The notes beneath the pieces were generated by a model, which ran no database searches, was not told where the DNA came from, and saw only the letters and a program-made list of their open reading frames with translations. Source: Methanobacteriota archaeon (GTDB taxonomy: Archaea > Altiarchaeota > Altiarchaeia > IMC4 > QMZM01). Taken from it: a DNA stretch of 6,133 bases. This document shows, in pieces, positions 1 to 5,129 of the stretch. The number at the start of each line of letters is the position of its first letter. Position 1 is the first letter of the stretch. The position numbers were made by a program, and so were the translations under genes. The DNA is taken from assembly GCA_903930485.1 (NCBI GenBank), contig CAIYYO010000075.1, positions 1 through 6,133 of the forward strand. The letters are read 5' to 3'.

Positions 1-150
1 GCCTACGAGGCCGATTAGTATCACTCCGAGGCCGGTTATCTTCGCGGTCTCGTTGAATTCGGAAGCCCGCGGCTTCCGGGTGAGCCTGAGGATCCTTCGG
101 GTCTCCTTGTAGGCGCGTGTCGCGAGCCCTTTAAAGTCGGGTATGTTCAT
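1..150 (-). CDS. secE: SecE / Sec61-gamma, preprotein translocase subunit (5' part only)
   Basis: Reading the minus strand from the ATG at 150 gives an open frame of 50 codons that reaches the left edge, so the gene is incomplete. The product begins MNIPDFKGLATRAYKETRRI, followed by a basic stretch (RLTRKPR), then EFNETAKITGLGVILIGLVG, where a hydrophobic segment starts. This is the usual architecture of the small single-span Sec61-gamma/SecE subunit: a cytosolic amphipathic helix, a conserved basic/EF hinge, then one transmembrane helix. It would clamp SecY in the plasma-membrane export channel. It lies 11 bases downstream of ftsZ on the same strand, and ftsZ-secE, usually followed by spt5/nusG and ribosomal genes, is a familiar archaeal order. 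No Shine-Dalgarno is visible; the gap is nearly all A. Identification rests on the partial sequence and context. Confidence 0.85.
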   Translation of the reverse strand, partial: MNIPDFKGLATRAYKETRRILRLTRKPRASEFNETAKITGLGVILIGLVG

Positions 151-161
151 TTTTTATTTTT

Positions 162-1337
162 TTATACGTACCGGAGGCCCATGTCTGACGGAATGTCTCC
201 CTCTTCTTCGACGCCTGTCTCGAATTTCTCTTCAAGCCCTATCTCGTAATGAGGCGTCTTGACTCCGGAGAGTATGACCAGAGTCTTTATTATGTTCCGG
301 TCCAAGGTGTCATCTATCTGGGCACCCCATATTATCTGGGCTTCGGGGCTTATATTGCTGGATACGACTCGGACAATCTCCTCGGCCTCTTCCAAGGTCA
401 TGTCCCTGCTGCCTATGATGTTTATAAGAGCCCCAACGGCAGTGCTGACGTCAGTATCGAGTAACGGCGACTGCATCGCTTTTTCGACGGATTCACGGGC
501 CCTCTGGTCCATCGGAGTATCCTTGCCGGACGCGCCCATGCCGATCATCGCAGTCCCGCCGCTTCTCATTATCGTCTTTAGGTCGGCGAAGTCGAGGTTC
601 ACGAGCCCGGGCTTTGTGACCATCTCAGTGATGCCTTTGACGCTGTTGGCCAAAAGCTCGTCAGCGACTTTGAATGCCGAATTCAGAGGAAGATTGGGCG
701 CTATCTCGAGAAGCTTGTCATTTGGTATCACGATAACCGTATCAGCGTGCTTGCGGAGCTTTTTCAGGCCCATTAGGGCGTTCCTGGCCCGCACCTTGCC
801 TTCTACGCTGAAGGGAAGGGTCACGACGCCGATAGTCAGAGCGTTTATGTCCTTGGCCACTTCCGCGACTACAGGAGCTGAGCCAGTCCCTGTACCGCCT
901 CCCAGGCCGCATGTGACGAAGACCAGGTCTGCTCCGGTTATGACTTCCGAGAGTTTTTTTATGTCGGCTTCGGCGCATTTCTCTCCCACCTCAGGATCGT
1001 TTCCAGCACCTATTCCTCCGCTAACACTTGCGCCAATGAGGACTTTGGTGTGCGCGTGCGTGTACAGTAGGTCCAAAGCATCAGTGTTTATCGCTATGAC
1101 ATCTCCTCCTTCAACGCCCATCTCCATCAGCCTGTCGAGCGTGTTGCCTCCAGCTCCCCCGCAGCCCACGACCTTTATGGCCGTCTTGATGCCTTCGACT
1201 ATCTTCAGGAGCTCCTCGTCCGTGCTCGCGCCAGGCTTCGGAACCGTCGCGTGGAATTTCTTTGACGCTATCTCTTCCTTTTTCTTCTCCTCGCGGATAT
1301 TGGCCTGAGTAATGGCGTCTCTGACTATTGCTTCCAT
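162..1337 (-). CDS. ftsZ: Cell division GTPase FtsZ (archaeal FtsZ1-like)
   Basis: This 391-residue tubulin-family GTPase would polymerise at mid-cell to form the division ring. Residues 1-50 are a charged N-terminal extension typical of archaeal FtsZ. The GTPase domain follows: GCGGAGGN at 58-65 (T1 loop), the tubulin signature GGGTGTG at 146-152 (T4), PFSVEGKVRARNA near 175-187, IPNDKLL near 204-210, and the T7 loop NLDFAD at 247-252, with D249 and D252 as the usual synergy residues that complete the active site of the neighbouring subunit. The C-terminal domain (about 255-360) ends in a short acidic tail and the hydrophobic end MGLRYV. That end may be the contact peptide for a membrane anchor such as SepF, which is my inference. 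Length is normal and no catalytic residue is missing. The ATG at 1337 is the only Met in the N-terminal extension. There is no Shine-Dalgarno, and translation is probably SD-independent. secE follows closely, so the two are likely co-transcribed. Confidence 0.97.
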   Translation of the reverse strand: MEAIVRDAITQANIREEKKKEEIASKKFHATVPKPGASTDEELLKIVEGIKTAIKVVGCGGAGGNTLDRLMEMGVEGGDVIAINTDALDLLYTHAHTKVLIGASVSGGIGAGNDPEVGEKCAEADIKKLSEVITGADLVFVTCGLGGGTGTGSAPVVAEVAKDINALTIGVVTLPFSVEGKVRARNALMGLKKLRKHADTVIVIPNDKLLEIAPNLPLNSAFKVADELLANSVKGITEMVTKPGLVNLDFADLKTIMRSGGTAMIGMGASGKDTPMDQRARESVEKAMQSPLLDTDVSTAVGALINIIGSRDMTLEEAEEIVRVVSSNISPEAQIIWGAQIDDTLDRNIIKTLVILSGVKTPHYEIGLEEKFETGVEEEGDIPSDMGLRYV

Positions 1338-1380
1338 GTTGTGATTATCAGATGATAGTTACCCGCTAACGCAGTTCGGG

Positions 1381-1397
1381 ATTCAAACTATATGAAT
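1381..1397 (-). promoter_or_regulatory. Possible ftsZ promoter TATA element within a small inverted repeat
   Basis: On the minus strand the sequence ATTCATATAGTTTGAAT contains a TATA-like core (CATATAG) lying between 5-base inverted arms ATTCA/TGAAT. A start about 25 bases downstream would give an ftsZ leader of roughly 30 bases. Other A/T-rich candidates lie at about 1404-1410 and 1442-1448 on the same strand, so the assignment is tentative. A second tiny palindrome, TATCA/TGATA at 1346-1357, falls in the leader. Confidence 0.3.
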
Positions 1398-1441
1398 TTT
1401 AGGGGATAAAAAATGATTAAAGTACATAAATTGGGGATTAG

Positions 1442-1468
1442 CTATAAAAGAATTAGAGAAACCCTCTA
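1442..1468 (-). terminator. Probable terminator of the por operon
   Basis: On the minus strand the porB stop codon begins a 5-base-pair hairpin (TAGAG, loop GGTTT, CTCTA; 1454-1468), followed by the T-rich run ATTCTTTTAT. Archaeal RNA polymerase terminates mainly on T-rich tracts, so this is a reasonable end for the porGDAB transcript before the separate ftsZ promoter. The T-run is short and interrupted. Confidence 0.4.
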
Positions 1469-2383
1469 GAAGCCTTTCTCAGACAGATCTATCAGCCGCT
1501 GTAGGTTCGATCTGACGCGGTCCTGGATCATCGATAATTCTTTCTCCCTGCGCACTGGCTTGAAGAGGTGGCTGTATCTGCCCTGGACCTTCAGGTATTC
1601 GTCGACCGGCTTAAGCTTGGACAAGTCCTTGGATTGCCCGTTGACGACGTGCTTGCCCTCGATTATCTCGTACAGCGGAACCGCGCCGGTTTCAACTGCG
1701 AGCTTTGCAATCTCTATCGCCTTGGACGGGTCTACTCTCCAACCAGTAGGGCAACTTGCGAAAAGGTTGACGAACGTCGGACCAGGAGTCTCCATTGCTT
1801 TCTTCAGTTTCCTGAATGCGTCCTGCGGATAGCCGACGGATGCCGATGCCAGATAAGGCGAACCGTGCGCTGCCAGTATGTGCATCAGGTCCTTTTTCCA
1901 TTCGACCTTTCCTATGCTCTCTTTGCCCGCGGGGGAGGTTGTCGTGGATGCTCCGAACGGCGTCGAGCCGCTTCTCTGTATTCCTGTGTTCATGTACGCT
2001 TCGTTGTCGTAGCATACGTATGTGAAGTTCTCGCCTCTTTCAAATGCGCCGGATATCAGCCCAAAGCCGATGTCGTAAGTCGCGCCGTCCCCTCCGAATG
2101 CGACAACTTTCTTTCCTTCCACGCCCTGCGTCCTGAGGGCAGCGGCGACACCTGATGCGATCGCAGACGCGTTCTCGAATGCGCCGTGTATCCATGGAAG
2201 CTTCCAGGCAGTCTCAGGATAAGGCGTGCTGACTACCTCCATGCAGCCTGTTGCTTCGACGAGTATGCTGTCCTTGCCTGCGGCTTTCGTTATCCATCTG
2301 ATCGCGGTTGCGCATGCGCATCCTGCGCACGCCCTATGACCGCATGAGAAATATTCTTCTTCCGGGAAACCCATTATTGCCAT
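1466..2383 (-). CDS. porB: Pyruvate:ferredoxin oxidoreductase, beta subunit (TPP- and cluster-binding)
   Basis: This 305-residue subunit holds thiamine diphosphate and the [4Fe-4S] cluster nearest to it. GHRACAGC at 15-22 and ATGCMEV at 44-50 are hallmark segments of PorB. By family knowledge the cluster ligands should be C19, C22, C47 and C211 (in CPTGW). GGDGATYDIG at 97-106 is the start of the GDG...N thiamine-pyrophosphate/Mg motif, which ends at NEAYMNTGIQRS (127-138). EYLKVQGRYSHLF at 262-274 is a conserved C-terminal PorB segment. Two further cysteines, C14 and C24, lie close by. The start at 2383 is chosen because a GAGGT Shine-Dalgarno lies eight bases upstream, overlapping the porA stop, with an 11-base gap between genes. 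It is the last gene of the por operon. 2-Oxoisovalerate oxidoreductase is the main alternative, but the motifs fit pyruvate better. Confidence 0.95.
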   Translation of the reverse strand: MAIMGFPEEEYFSCGHRACAGCACATAIRWITKAAGKDSILVEATGCMEVVSTPYPETAWKLPWIHGAFENASAIASGVAAALRTQGVEGKKVVAFGGDGATYDIGFGLISGAFERGENFTYVCYDNEAYMNTGIQRSGSTPFGASTTTSPAGKESIGKVEWKKDLMHILAAHGSPYLASASVGYPQDAFRKLKKAMETPGPTFVNLFASCPTGWRVDPSKAIEIAKLAVETGAVPLYEIIEGKHVVNGQSKDLSKLKPVDEYLKVQGRYSHLFKPVRREKELSMIQDRVRSNLQRLIDLSEKGF

Positions 2384-2394
2384 TTTTGTTTACC

Positions 2395-3567
2395 TCAAAA
2401 CATCCACTCCTGCTTCTTGCCCTGGCTCTTCTTGGTCATGTCATAGATCTTCTGTATGTGGTCCAGCTTGACGTCCCTTCCGCCGAGGCCGACTATAAAG
2501 TTTCGTATCTCTGCGGCGCTCTTTGCTTCGAACAGCAGCGACGAGATCTCATCGAATACCGGGCCGTTTGCTCCGGGCGATATCGCCTTCTCTATGACTG
2601 CGATCTTGCTTGCGCTCTTGAGAGACTTCTTTATCGCTTCCATAGGGAAAGGCCGGTAGGTGATTATTTTCAGCAGTCCGACCTTTTCGCCCTTCGCCCT
2701 AAGGTCGTCTACGACGTCTTTTATCGAGCCGCAGACAGATCCTATTGCGACGAACACAATCTCTGCGCCGTCCATCTTGTATTCCTCGATGTGGTAGTAC
2801 TTCTCAGGCCTTGTGTTTTTGATCTGCACGGGGAATTTCTCTGAATATTCCTTGTAGACCTTTTCTATCACTTTAAGCGAGCCTTCCATTGCGTCGACCT
2901 GAGACCTTCTCAACTCCATATAATGAGACGGGAACCCAAGCGCGCCCAACGTGAGGGGCTGCCCGGGATCAAGGACTGCGTGAGTCGGTTTGTATTCCGG
3001 AAGGAAGCCATCTATCTCCTTCTGTTCCGGAATGTCGAATGGCTCGTAAACGTGCGACAGAGTGAATCCGTCCAAGCCCAACATCGAAGGCAGCAACACG
3101 TCTCTGTTCTCCGATATCTTGTACTGCATCACGGTCAGATCGAAGCATTCCTGCGCCGTCTCGGCATAGATCTGCAGCCAGCCGGCATCGCGGCAGGACA
3201 TGCCGTCCTGGTGGTCGTTCCATATGTTGATCGGCGCAGATAGAGCCCTGTTGACGACGGTCATACCGATCGGCAGGCGCATTCCTGATATCACGAACAG
3301 TATCTCGAACATGAGCGCAAGGCCCTGAGAGGATGTCGACGTGTAAGCTCTGACGCCCGTCGCTTCTGCTCCGAGGCATGCGGAAATCGCTGCGAATTCC
3401 GATTCCACCCGTATGTATTCCGCATCTATCTCTCCGTTGGCCACATACTCCGACAACTTCTCCACTATGTGAGTCTGCGGAGTGATAGGATACGCTGCGA
3501 TCACATTGGGCTTGATCATCTTCACCGCCTCAGATATTGCGTGAGATGCTTCCATTACGTGCTTCAT
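2395..3567 (-). CDS. porA: Pyruvate:ferredoxin oxidoreductase, alpha subunit
   Basis: This 390-residue subunit forms the substrate/TPP pyrimidine half of the active site with PorB, converting pyruvate and CoA to acetyl-CoA, CO2 and reduced ferredoxin. AYPITPQTH at 25-33 and RVESEFAAISACLGAEATG at 53-71 are conserved active-site blocks; a Glu in VESE is expected to activate TPP. TSTSSQGLALM at 76-86 and NDHQDGMSCRDAGWLQIYAET at 117-137 are further PorA signatures. Domain I covers roughly 1-245 and domain II roughly 265-360. The end is basic and Lys/Gln-rich (KKSQGKKQEWMF). The start codon lies one base after the porD stop, with GGAGG about ten bases upstream inside the end of porD, so translation is probably coupled. 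Length and motifs are normal. Confidence 0.95.
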   Translation of the reverse strand: MKHVMEASHAISEAVKMIKPNVIAAYPITPQTHIVEKLSEYVANGEIDAEYIRVESEFAAISACLGAEATGVRAYTSTSSQGLALMFEILFVISGMRLPIGMTVVNRALSAPINIWNDHQDGMSCRDAGWLQIYAETAQECFDLTVMQYKISENRDVLLPSMLGLDGFTLSHVYEPFDIPEQKEIDGFLPEYKPTHAVLDPGQPLTLGALGFPSHYMELRRSQVDAMEGSLKVIEKVYKEYSEKFPVQIKNTRPEKYYHIEEYKMDGAEIVFVAIGSVCGSIKDVVDDLRAKGEKVGLLKIITYRPFPMEAIKKSLKSASKIAVIEKAISPGANGPVFDEISSLLFEAKSAAEIRNFIVGLGGRDVKLDHIQKIYDMTKKSQGKKQEWMF

Positions 3568-3568
3568 T

Positions 3569-3886
3569 TTATTTTTCCTCCACGACCATAGCTATGGCTT
3601 TAACAGGACACTCGTTCGCGCATATCCCGCATCCCTTGCAATAATCGAAGTTCACCTCGAACTTCTTCGCATCCTTTTTCGTTATGCATCCCTCGGGACA
3701 ATAAGTCCAGCACATGCCGCATCCTATGCATTTCTTTTCGTCCACGACGGGCCTAAGGGAGCGCCAGGCGCCCGTCTTCGTCTTTGATGTTGAACCGTTG
3801 CTCTCCAAAACCGCGCCAGTGGTTATCTCCACGCTGCCGATCTTCGACTTCAGAGACCCGTAATCAATTCGATTTTGCTTTTTCAT
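3569..3886 (-). CDS. porD: Pyruvate:ferredoxin oxidoreductase, delta subunit (2x[4Fe-4S] ferredoxin)
   Basis: A 105-residue ferredoxin-like subunit. Two CxxCxxCxxxC(P) motifs are visible: CIGCGMCWTYCPEG (C53, C56, C59, C63) and CKGCGICANECPVKA (C83, C86, C89, C93), enough for two [4Fe-4S] clusters that carry electrons from the PorB cluster to soluble ferredoxin. C67 is an extra cysteine. Residues 1-50 form a Ser/Thr/Lys-rich N-terminal part with GAWRSLRPVVDEKKC leading into the first cluster, as in other PorD proteins. The ATG at 3886 lies inside porG, giving a 23-base overlap. It is the only upstream Met in frame, and a weak AGGT lies just before it. The overlap implies translational coupling to porG. 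Confidence 0.95.
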   Translation of the reverse strand: MKKQNRIDYGSLKSKIGSVEITTGAVLESNGSTSKTKTGAWRSLRPVVDEKKCIGCGMCWTYCPEGCITKKDAKKFEVNFDYCKGCGICANECPVKAIAMVVEEK

Positions 3887-4397
3887 AGACCTGATCCACC
3901 AACTTTATATTTTTATTGGCCAGCTCTCCTGAGAACTGCTCTTTTATCGCGTCATGAATCGCGTCCTTGCTCACAAGACCGGTGAACGCCGCAAAAGCTC
4001 CCAGCATCGCGGTATTGACAATGTCTCTTCCCAGGACGGCAAATGCCTCCTTCGTCGCGTCAATAGTCTTCACGTCAAAGCCTTCAATCTTGTAGCCAGC
4101 ATCCGAGGTGTTGACGATTATCATCGAACCTTTCTTTGCGCCGCCAGCTATGTCTACGACCTTGAAGAGCGACGAATCAAGGACAACAAGTATGTCCGGG
4201 TTGTAAACCTGATCCCTTCTCCGGATGAATTTATCGTCAATCCTCACAAACGCCGTCACCGGCGCGCCCCTGCGCTCGACCCCGAACGCCGGAAACGCCT
4301 GAGTAAACTTCCCATCGGCAAAGCCCGCAACCGCAAGAATAGATGCTGCAGTCACTGCGCCCTGCCCTCCGCGCCCATGCAACCTGATCTCTTTCAT
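3864..4397 (-). CDS. porG: Pyruvate:ferredoxin oxidoreductase, gamma subunit
   Basis: A 177-residue gamma subunit, first gene of the por operon. The start of the domain carries the HGRGGQG motif (7-13) and FGVERRGAPV (38-47), both diagnostic of the POR/VOR/KOR gamma family. NPDILVVLDSSL (67-78) and NTAMLGAFAAFTGLV (about 128-142) are also typical. In this enzyme class the gamma domain contributes to CoA binding. The ATG at 4397 is the natural family start (MKEIRLHGRGGQG) but has no Shine-Dalgarno, unlike porA and porB. The leader inferred from the promoter upstream would be about 65 bases. In some archaea one gamma subunit is shared between pyruvate and 2-oxoisovalerate enzymes; a VOR gene set is not seen here. 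Confidence 0.95.
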   Translation of the reverse strand: MKEIRLHGRGGQGAVTAASILAVAGFADGKFTQAFPAFGVERRGAPVTAFVRIDDKFIRRRDQVYNPDILVVLDSSLFKVVDIAGGAKKGSMIIVNTSDAGYKIEGFDVKTIDATKEAFAVLGRDIVNTAMLGAFAAFTGLVSKDAIHDAIKEQFSGELANKNIKLVDQVYEKAKSN

Positions 4398-4450
4398 TCT
4401 TAAGCCAATAAAACAAAATCAATAGAACGGATAATCTATCATTATTATTC

Positions 4451-4468
4451 ATTACAGATTATTGTAAT
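4451..4468. promoter_or_regulatory. Candidate operator: palindrome in the por / L35Ae divergent region
   Basis: ATTACAGATTATTGTAAT has perfect 6-base inverted arms (ATTACA/TGTAAT) around a 6-base spacer. This is the size of a site for a dimeric helix-turn-helix regulator. It covers the transcription start predicted from the por TATA box, a position typical of repressor sites. A weaker repeat, ATAAT/ATTAT with a 5-base spacer, lies next to it at 4431-4445 in the presumed por leader. The A/T-rich background makes chance palindromes likely. Confidence 0.35.
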
Positions 4469-4484
4469 TATTATTGACCCAATA

Positions 4485-4492
4485 TATATAAA
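4485..4492 (-). promoter_or_regulatory. TATA box of the porGDAB operon
   Basis: The minus-strand sequence TTTATATA is a close match to the archaeal TATA consensus. A transcription start about 25 bases downstream falls near 4462-4464, giving a leader of roughly 65 bases before the porG ATG at 4397. The same A/T block lies only 11-18 bases upstream of the L35Ae start codon on the plus strand, too close to serve that gene by usual spacing, which is why I assign it to por. Confidence 0.5.
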
Positions 4493-4502
4493 CTACCCGA
4501 AA

Positions 4503-4760
4503 ATGAAGGCCAAAATCTCGAACTACAAAGGAGGACCGCACACCCAATACGTAGACCGAATGATCCTAATACCTGAAGGAACGGAAAACAAAGAACAGGC
4601 AGAAAAACTCAAAGGCAAAAAAGTAGTCTGGACCACGCCCGGCGGAAACAAGATAAACGGCCAGATAACAAAACCCCACGGCAAAAGCGGAGCGATCCTC
4701 GTCAAATTCGAGAAAGGACTACCGGGACAGGCGCTGGGAACGGAAGCCGAAATATTATAG
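4503..4760 (+). CDS. rpl35ae: Large-subunit ribosomal protein L35Ae
   Basis: An 85-residue basic protein of the eukaryal/archaeal L35Ae family, close to the usual 85-90 residues, which binds rRNA in the large ribosomal subunit. The diagnostic part is the C-terminal half: VVWTTPGGNKINGQITKPHG (41-60), then KSGAILVKFEKGLPGQALG (61-79). The conserved GLPGQALG near the C-terminus is especially characteristic. The N-terminal strand (MKAKISNYKGGPHTQYVDRM) matches the family start, so the ATG at 4503 is taken as correct; no Shine-Dalgarno precedes it, so the mRNA is probably leaderless or nearly so. It is a single-gene unit, divergent from por and followed by a T-rich terminator. The family is present in only some archaeal lineages. 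Confidence 0.93.
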   Translation: MKAKISNYKGGPHTQYVDRMILIPEGTENKEQAEKLKGKKVVWTTPGGNKINGQITKPHGKSGAILVKFEKGLPGQALGTEAEIL

Positions 4761-4766
4761 AATCTC

Positions 4767-4776
4767 TTTCTTTTTT
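4767..4776 (+). terminator. T-rich terminator after L35Ae
   Basis: TTTCTTTTTT begins six bases after the L35Ae stop codon. Pyrimidine/T tracts of this kind, without a hairpin, are the standard archaeal termination signal. Confidence 0.6.
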
Positions 4777-4780
4777 ACGC

Positions 4781-4790
4781 TTTAAATAAA
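4781..4790 (+). promoter_or_regulatory. TATA box upstream of the truncated tRNA copy
   Basis: TTTAAATAAA is a strong archaeal TATA match. Its TTAAATAAA core begins exactly 44 bases upstream of the first base of the tRNA-like fragment at 4826, the same distance as the equivalent box upstream of the intact tRNA. An alternative box, AATATAAAC, lies closer at 4802-4810. Confidence 0.4.
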
Positions 4791-4825
4791 ACCTAAAACA
4801 AAATATAAACAATTTCTCCCAACAA

Positions 4826-4859
4826 GCCGCTGTAGCTCATCCAGAGCCCTTTTCTTTTT
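4826..4859 (+). pseudogene. Truncated tRNA-Phe 5' copy (acceptor strand plus D-arm), with terminator
   Basis: GCCGCTGTAGCTCA (4826-4839) is identical to the first 14 bases of the intact tRNA-Phe at 4953. The match extends upstream to give 26 of 27 identical bases (4813-4839 against 4940-4966). After this the copy reads TCCAGAGC, so GCTC and GAGC can still form a D-stem with a shortened loop. It then goes straight to CCCTTTTCTTTTT (4847-4859), identical to the terminator downstream of the real tRNA (5028-5040). The anticodon, variable and T arms are absent. A degenerate acceptor-like CAGCCCCA occurs at 4879-4886. It is most simply a partial duplication or internally deleted tRNA gene. It might be transcribed as a short RNA, since promoter and terminator are both kept; this is inference. 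Confidence 0.75.
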
Positions 4860-4873
4860 CAGAAAAAGAAAAG
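4849..4873. repeat. Perfect 11-bp inverted repeat after the truncated tRNA copy
   Basis: CTTTTCTTTTT, a 3-base centre (CAG), then AAAAAGAAAAG. The arms are exactly complementary, so the T-rich terminator tract of the truncated copy is mirrored by an A-rich arm. The equivalent place after the intact tRNA has only the short TTTTT-AGG-AAAAA version. It could act as a bidirectional T-tract terminator. Confidence 0.7.
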
Positions 4874-4908
4874 TTCTTCAGCCCCAAAGAAAAACGTACA
4901 GAACCTAA

Positions 4909-4917
4909 TTAAATAAA
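4909..4917 (+). promoter_or_regulatory. TATA box of tRNA-Phe
   Basis: TTAAATAAA starts 44 bases before the mature tRNA 5' end. With usual archaeal spacing, transcription would begin about 14 bases upstream of the tRNA, leaving a short leader including TTTCTCCCAAT for RNase P to remove. The same element at the same distance precedes the truncated copy, which supports the assignment. Confidence 0.45.
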
Positions 4918-4952
4918 CCCAATACTAATAATAAGTACTTTTCTCCCAATAA

Positions 4953-5026
4953 GCCGCTGTAGCTCAGCCTGGGAGAGCACTCGGCTGAAGACCGAGGTGT
5001 CACGTGTTCAAATCACGTCAGCGGCA
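4953..5026 (+). tRNA. tRNA-Phe (GAA)
   Basis: A complete 74-base cloverleaf. The acceptor stem is GCCGCTG (4953-4959) with CAGCGGC (5019-5025) and discriminator A at 5026. The D-stem is GCTC/GAGC with loop AGCCTGGGA. The anticodon stem is CTCGG/CCGAG with loop CTGAAGA, placing the anticodon GAA at 4987-4989, which reads Phe codons. The variable loop is GTGTC, and the T-stem is ACGTG/CACGT with loop TTCAAAT. All stems pair perfectly, there is no intron, and the 3' CCA is not encoded (TCC follows). Confidence 0.97.
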
Positions 5027-5027
5027 T

Positions 5028-5040
5028 CCCTTTTCTTTTT
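5028..5040 (+). terminator. T-rich terminator after tRNA-Phe
   Basis: CCCTTTTCTTTTT starts two bases after the tRNA 3' end. The identical 13 bases follow the truncated tRNA copy at 4847-4859. Confidence 0.6.
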
Positions 5041-5047
5041 AGGAAAA

Positions 5048-5077
5048 ATGCCTTCGGGCATGCAGGCAAAGCCTGCA
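5048..5077. repeat. Two-hairpin module, copy 1
   Basis: Two adjacent perfect hairpins. The first is ATGCC-TTCG-GGCAT (5048-5061). The second is GCAGGC-AAA-GCCTGC (5062-5076), which can be extended by the T5061/A5077 pair if that T is not used in the first stem. Copy 1 is followed by AAAAGGT. It lies in the gene-free gap between tRNA-Phe and the 3' end of the epimerase gene. It aligns base for base with copy 2, with pair-preserving changes in the second stem. Confidence 0.75.
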
Positions 5078-5098
5078 AAAGGTATTGCTATTCCCAAA

Positions 5099-5129
5099 AG
5101 TGCCTAAAGGCATGCTGGTGTCACCAGCA
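5099..5129. repeat. Two-hairpin module, copy 2
   Basis: The hairpins are GTGCC-TAAA-GGCAT (5100-5113, closed by a G-T wobble where copy 1 has A-T) and GCTGGT-GTC-ACCAGC (5114-5128). It is followed by AAAAAAGGT, as copy 1 is followed by AAAAGGT. Relative to copy 1, the second stem has A-T changed to T-A and C-G changed to T-A, with both sides altered each time, so pairing is kept. A 22-base spacer with no clear structure separates the two copies. Confidence 0.75.

Noticed and set aside
259..1308. Plus-strand open frame of 349 codons opposite ftsZ
   Set aside because: It lies fully antisense to an FtsZ with all its motifs. Its translation is rich in Ser, Pro and Ala with no recognisable domain, as expected from the codon bias of the true gene.
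1568..2155. Plus-strand open frame of 195 codons opposite porB, and a similar 178-codon frame at 2308-2844
   Set aside because: Both are antisense shadows of porB/porA. They have low-complexity Arg/Cys/Leu content, no start signal and no family resemblance, and the second runs across the porA-porB junction.
4874..4905. Inverted repeat TTCT...AGAA with a long interior downstream of the truncated tRNA copy
   Set aside because: The arms are only 4-5 bases, separated by more than 20 bases of A-rich sequence, which is expected by chance.
4826..5026. Integration site (att duplication) at tRNA-Phe
   Set aside because: Archaeal tRNA-targeting integrases usually duplicate the 3' part of the tRNA and enclose an element of kilobases with an integrase gene. 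Here the 5' part is repeated, the copies are 127 bases apart, and nothing lies between them.
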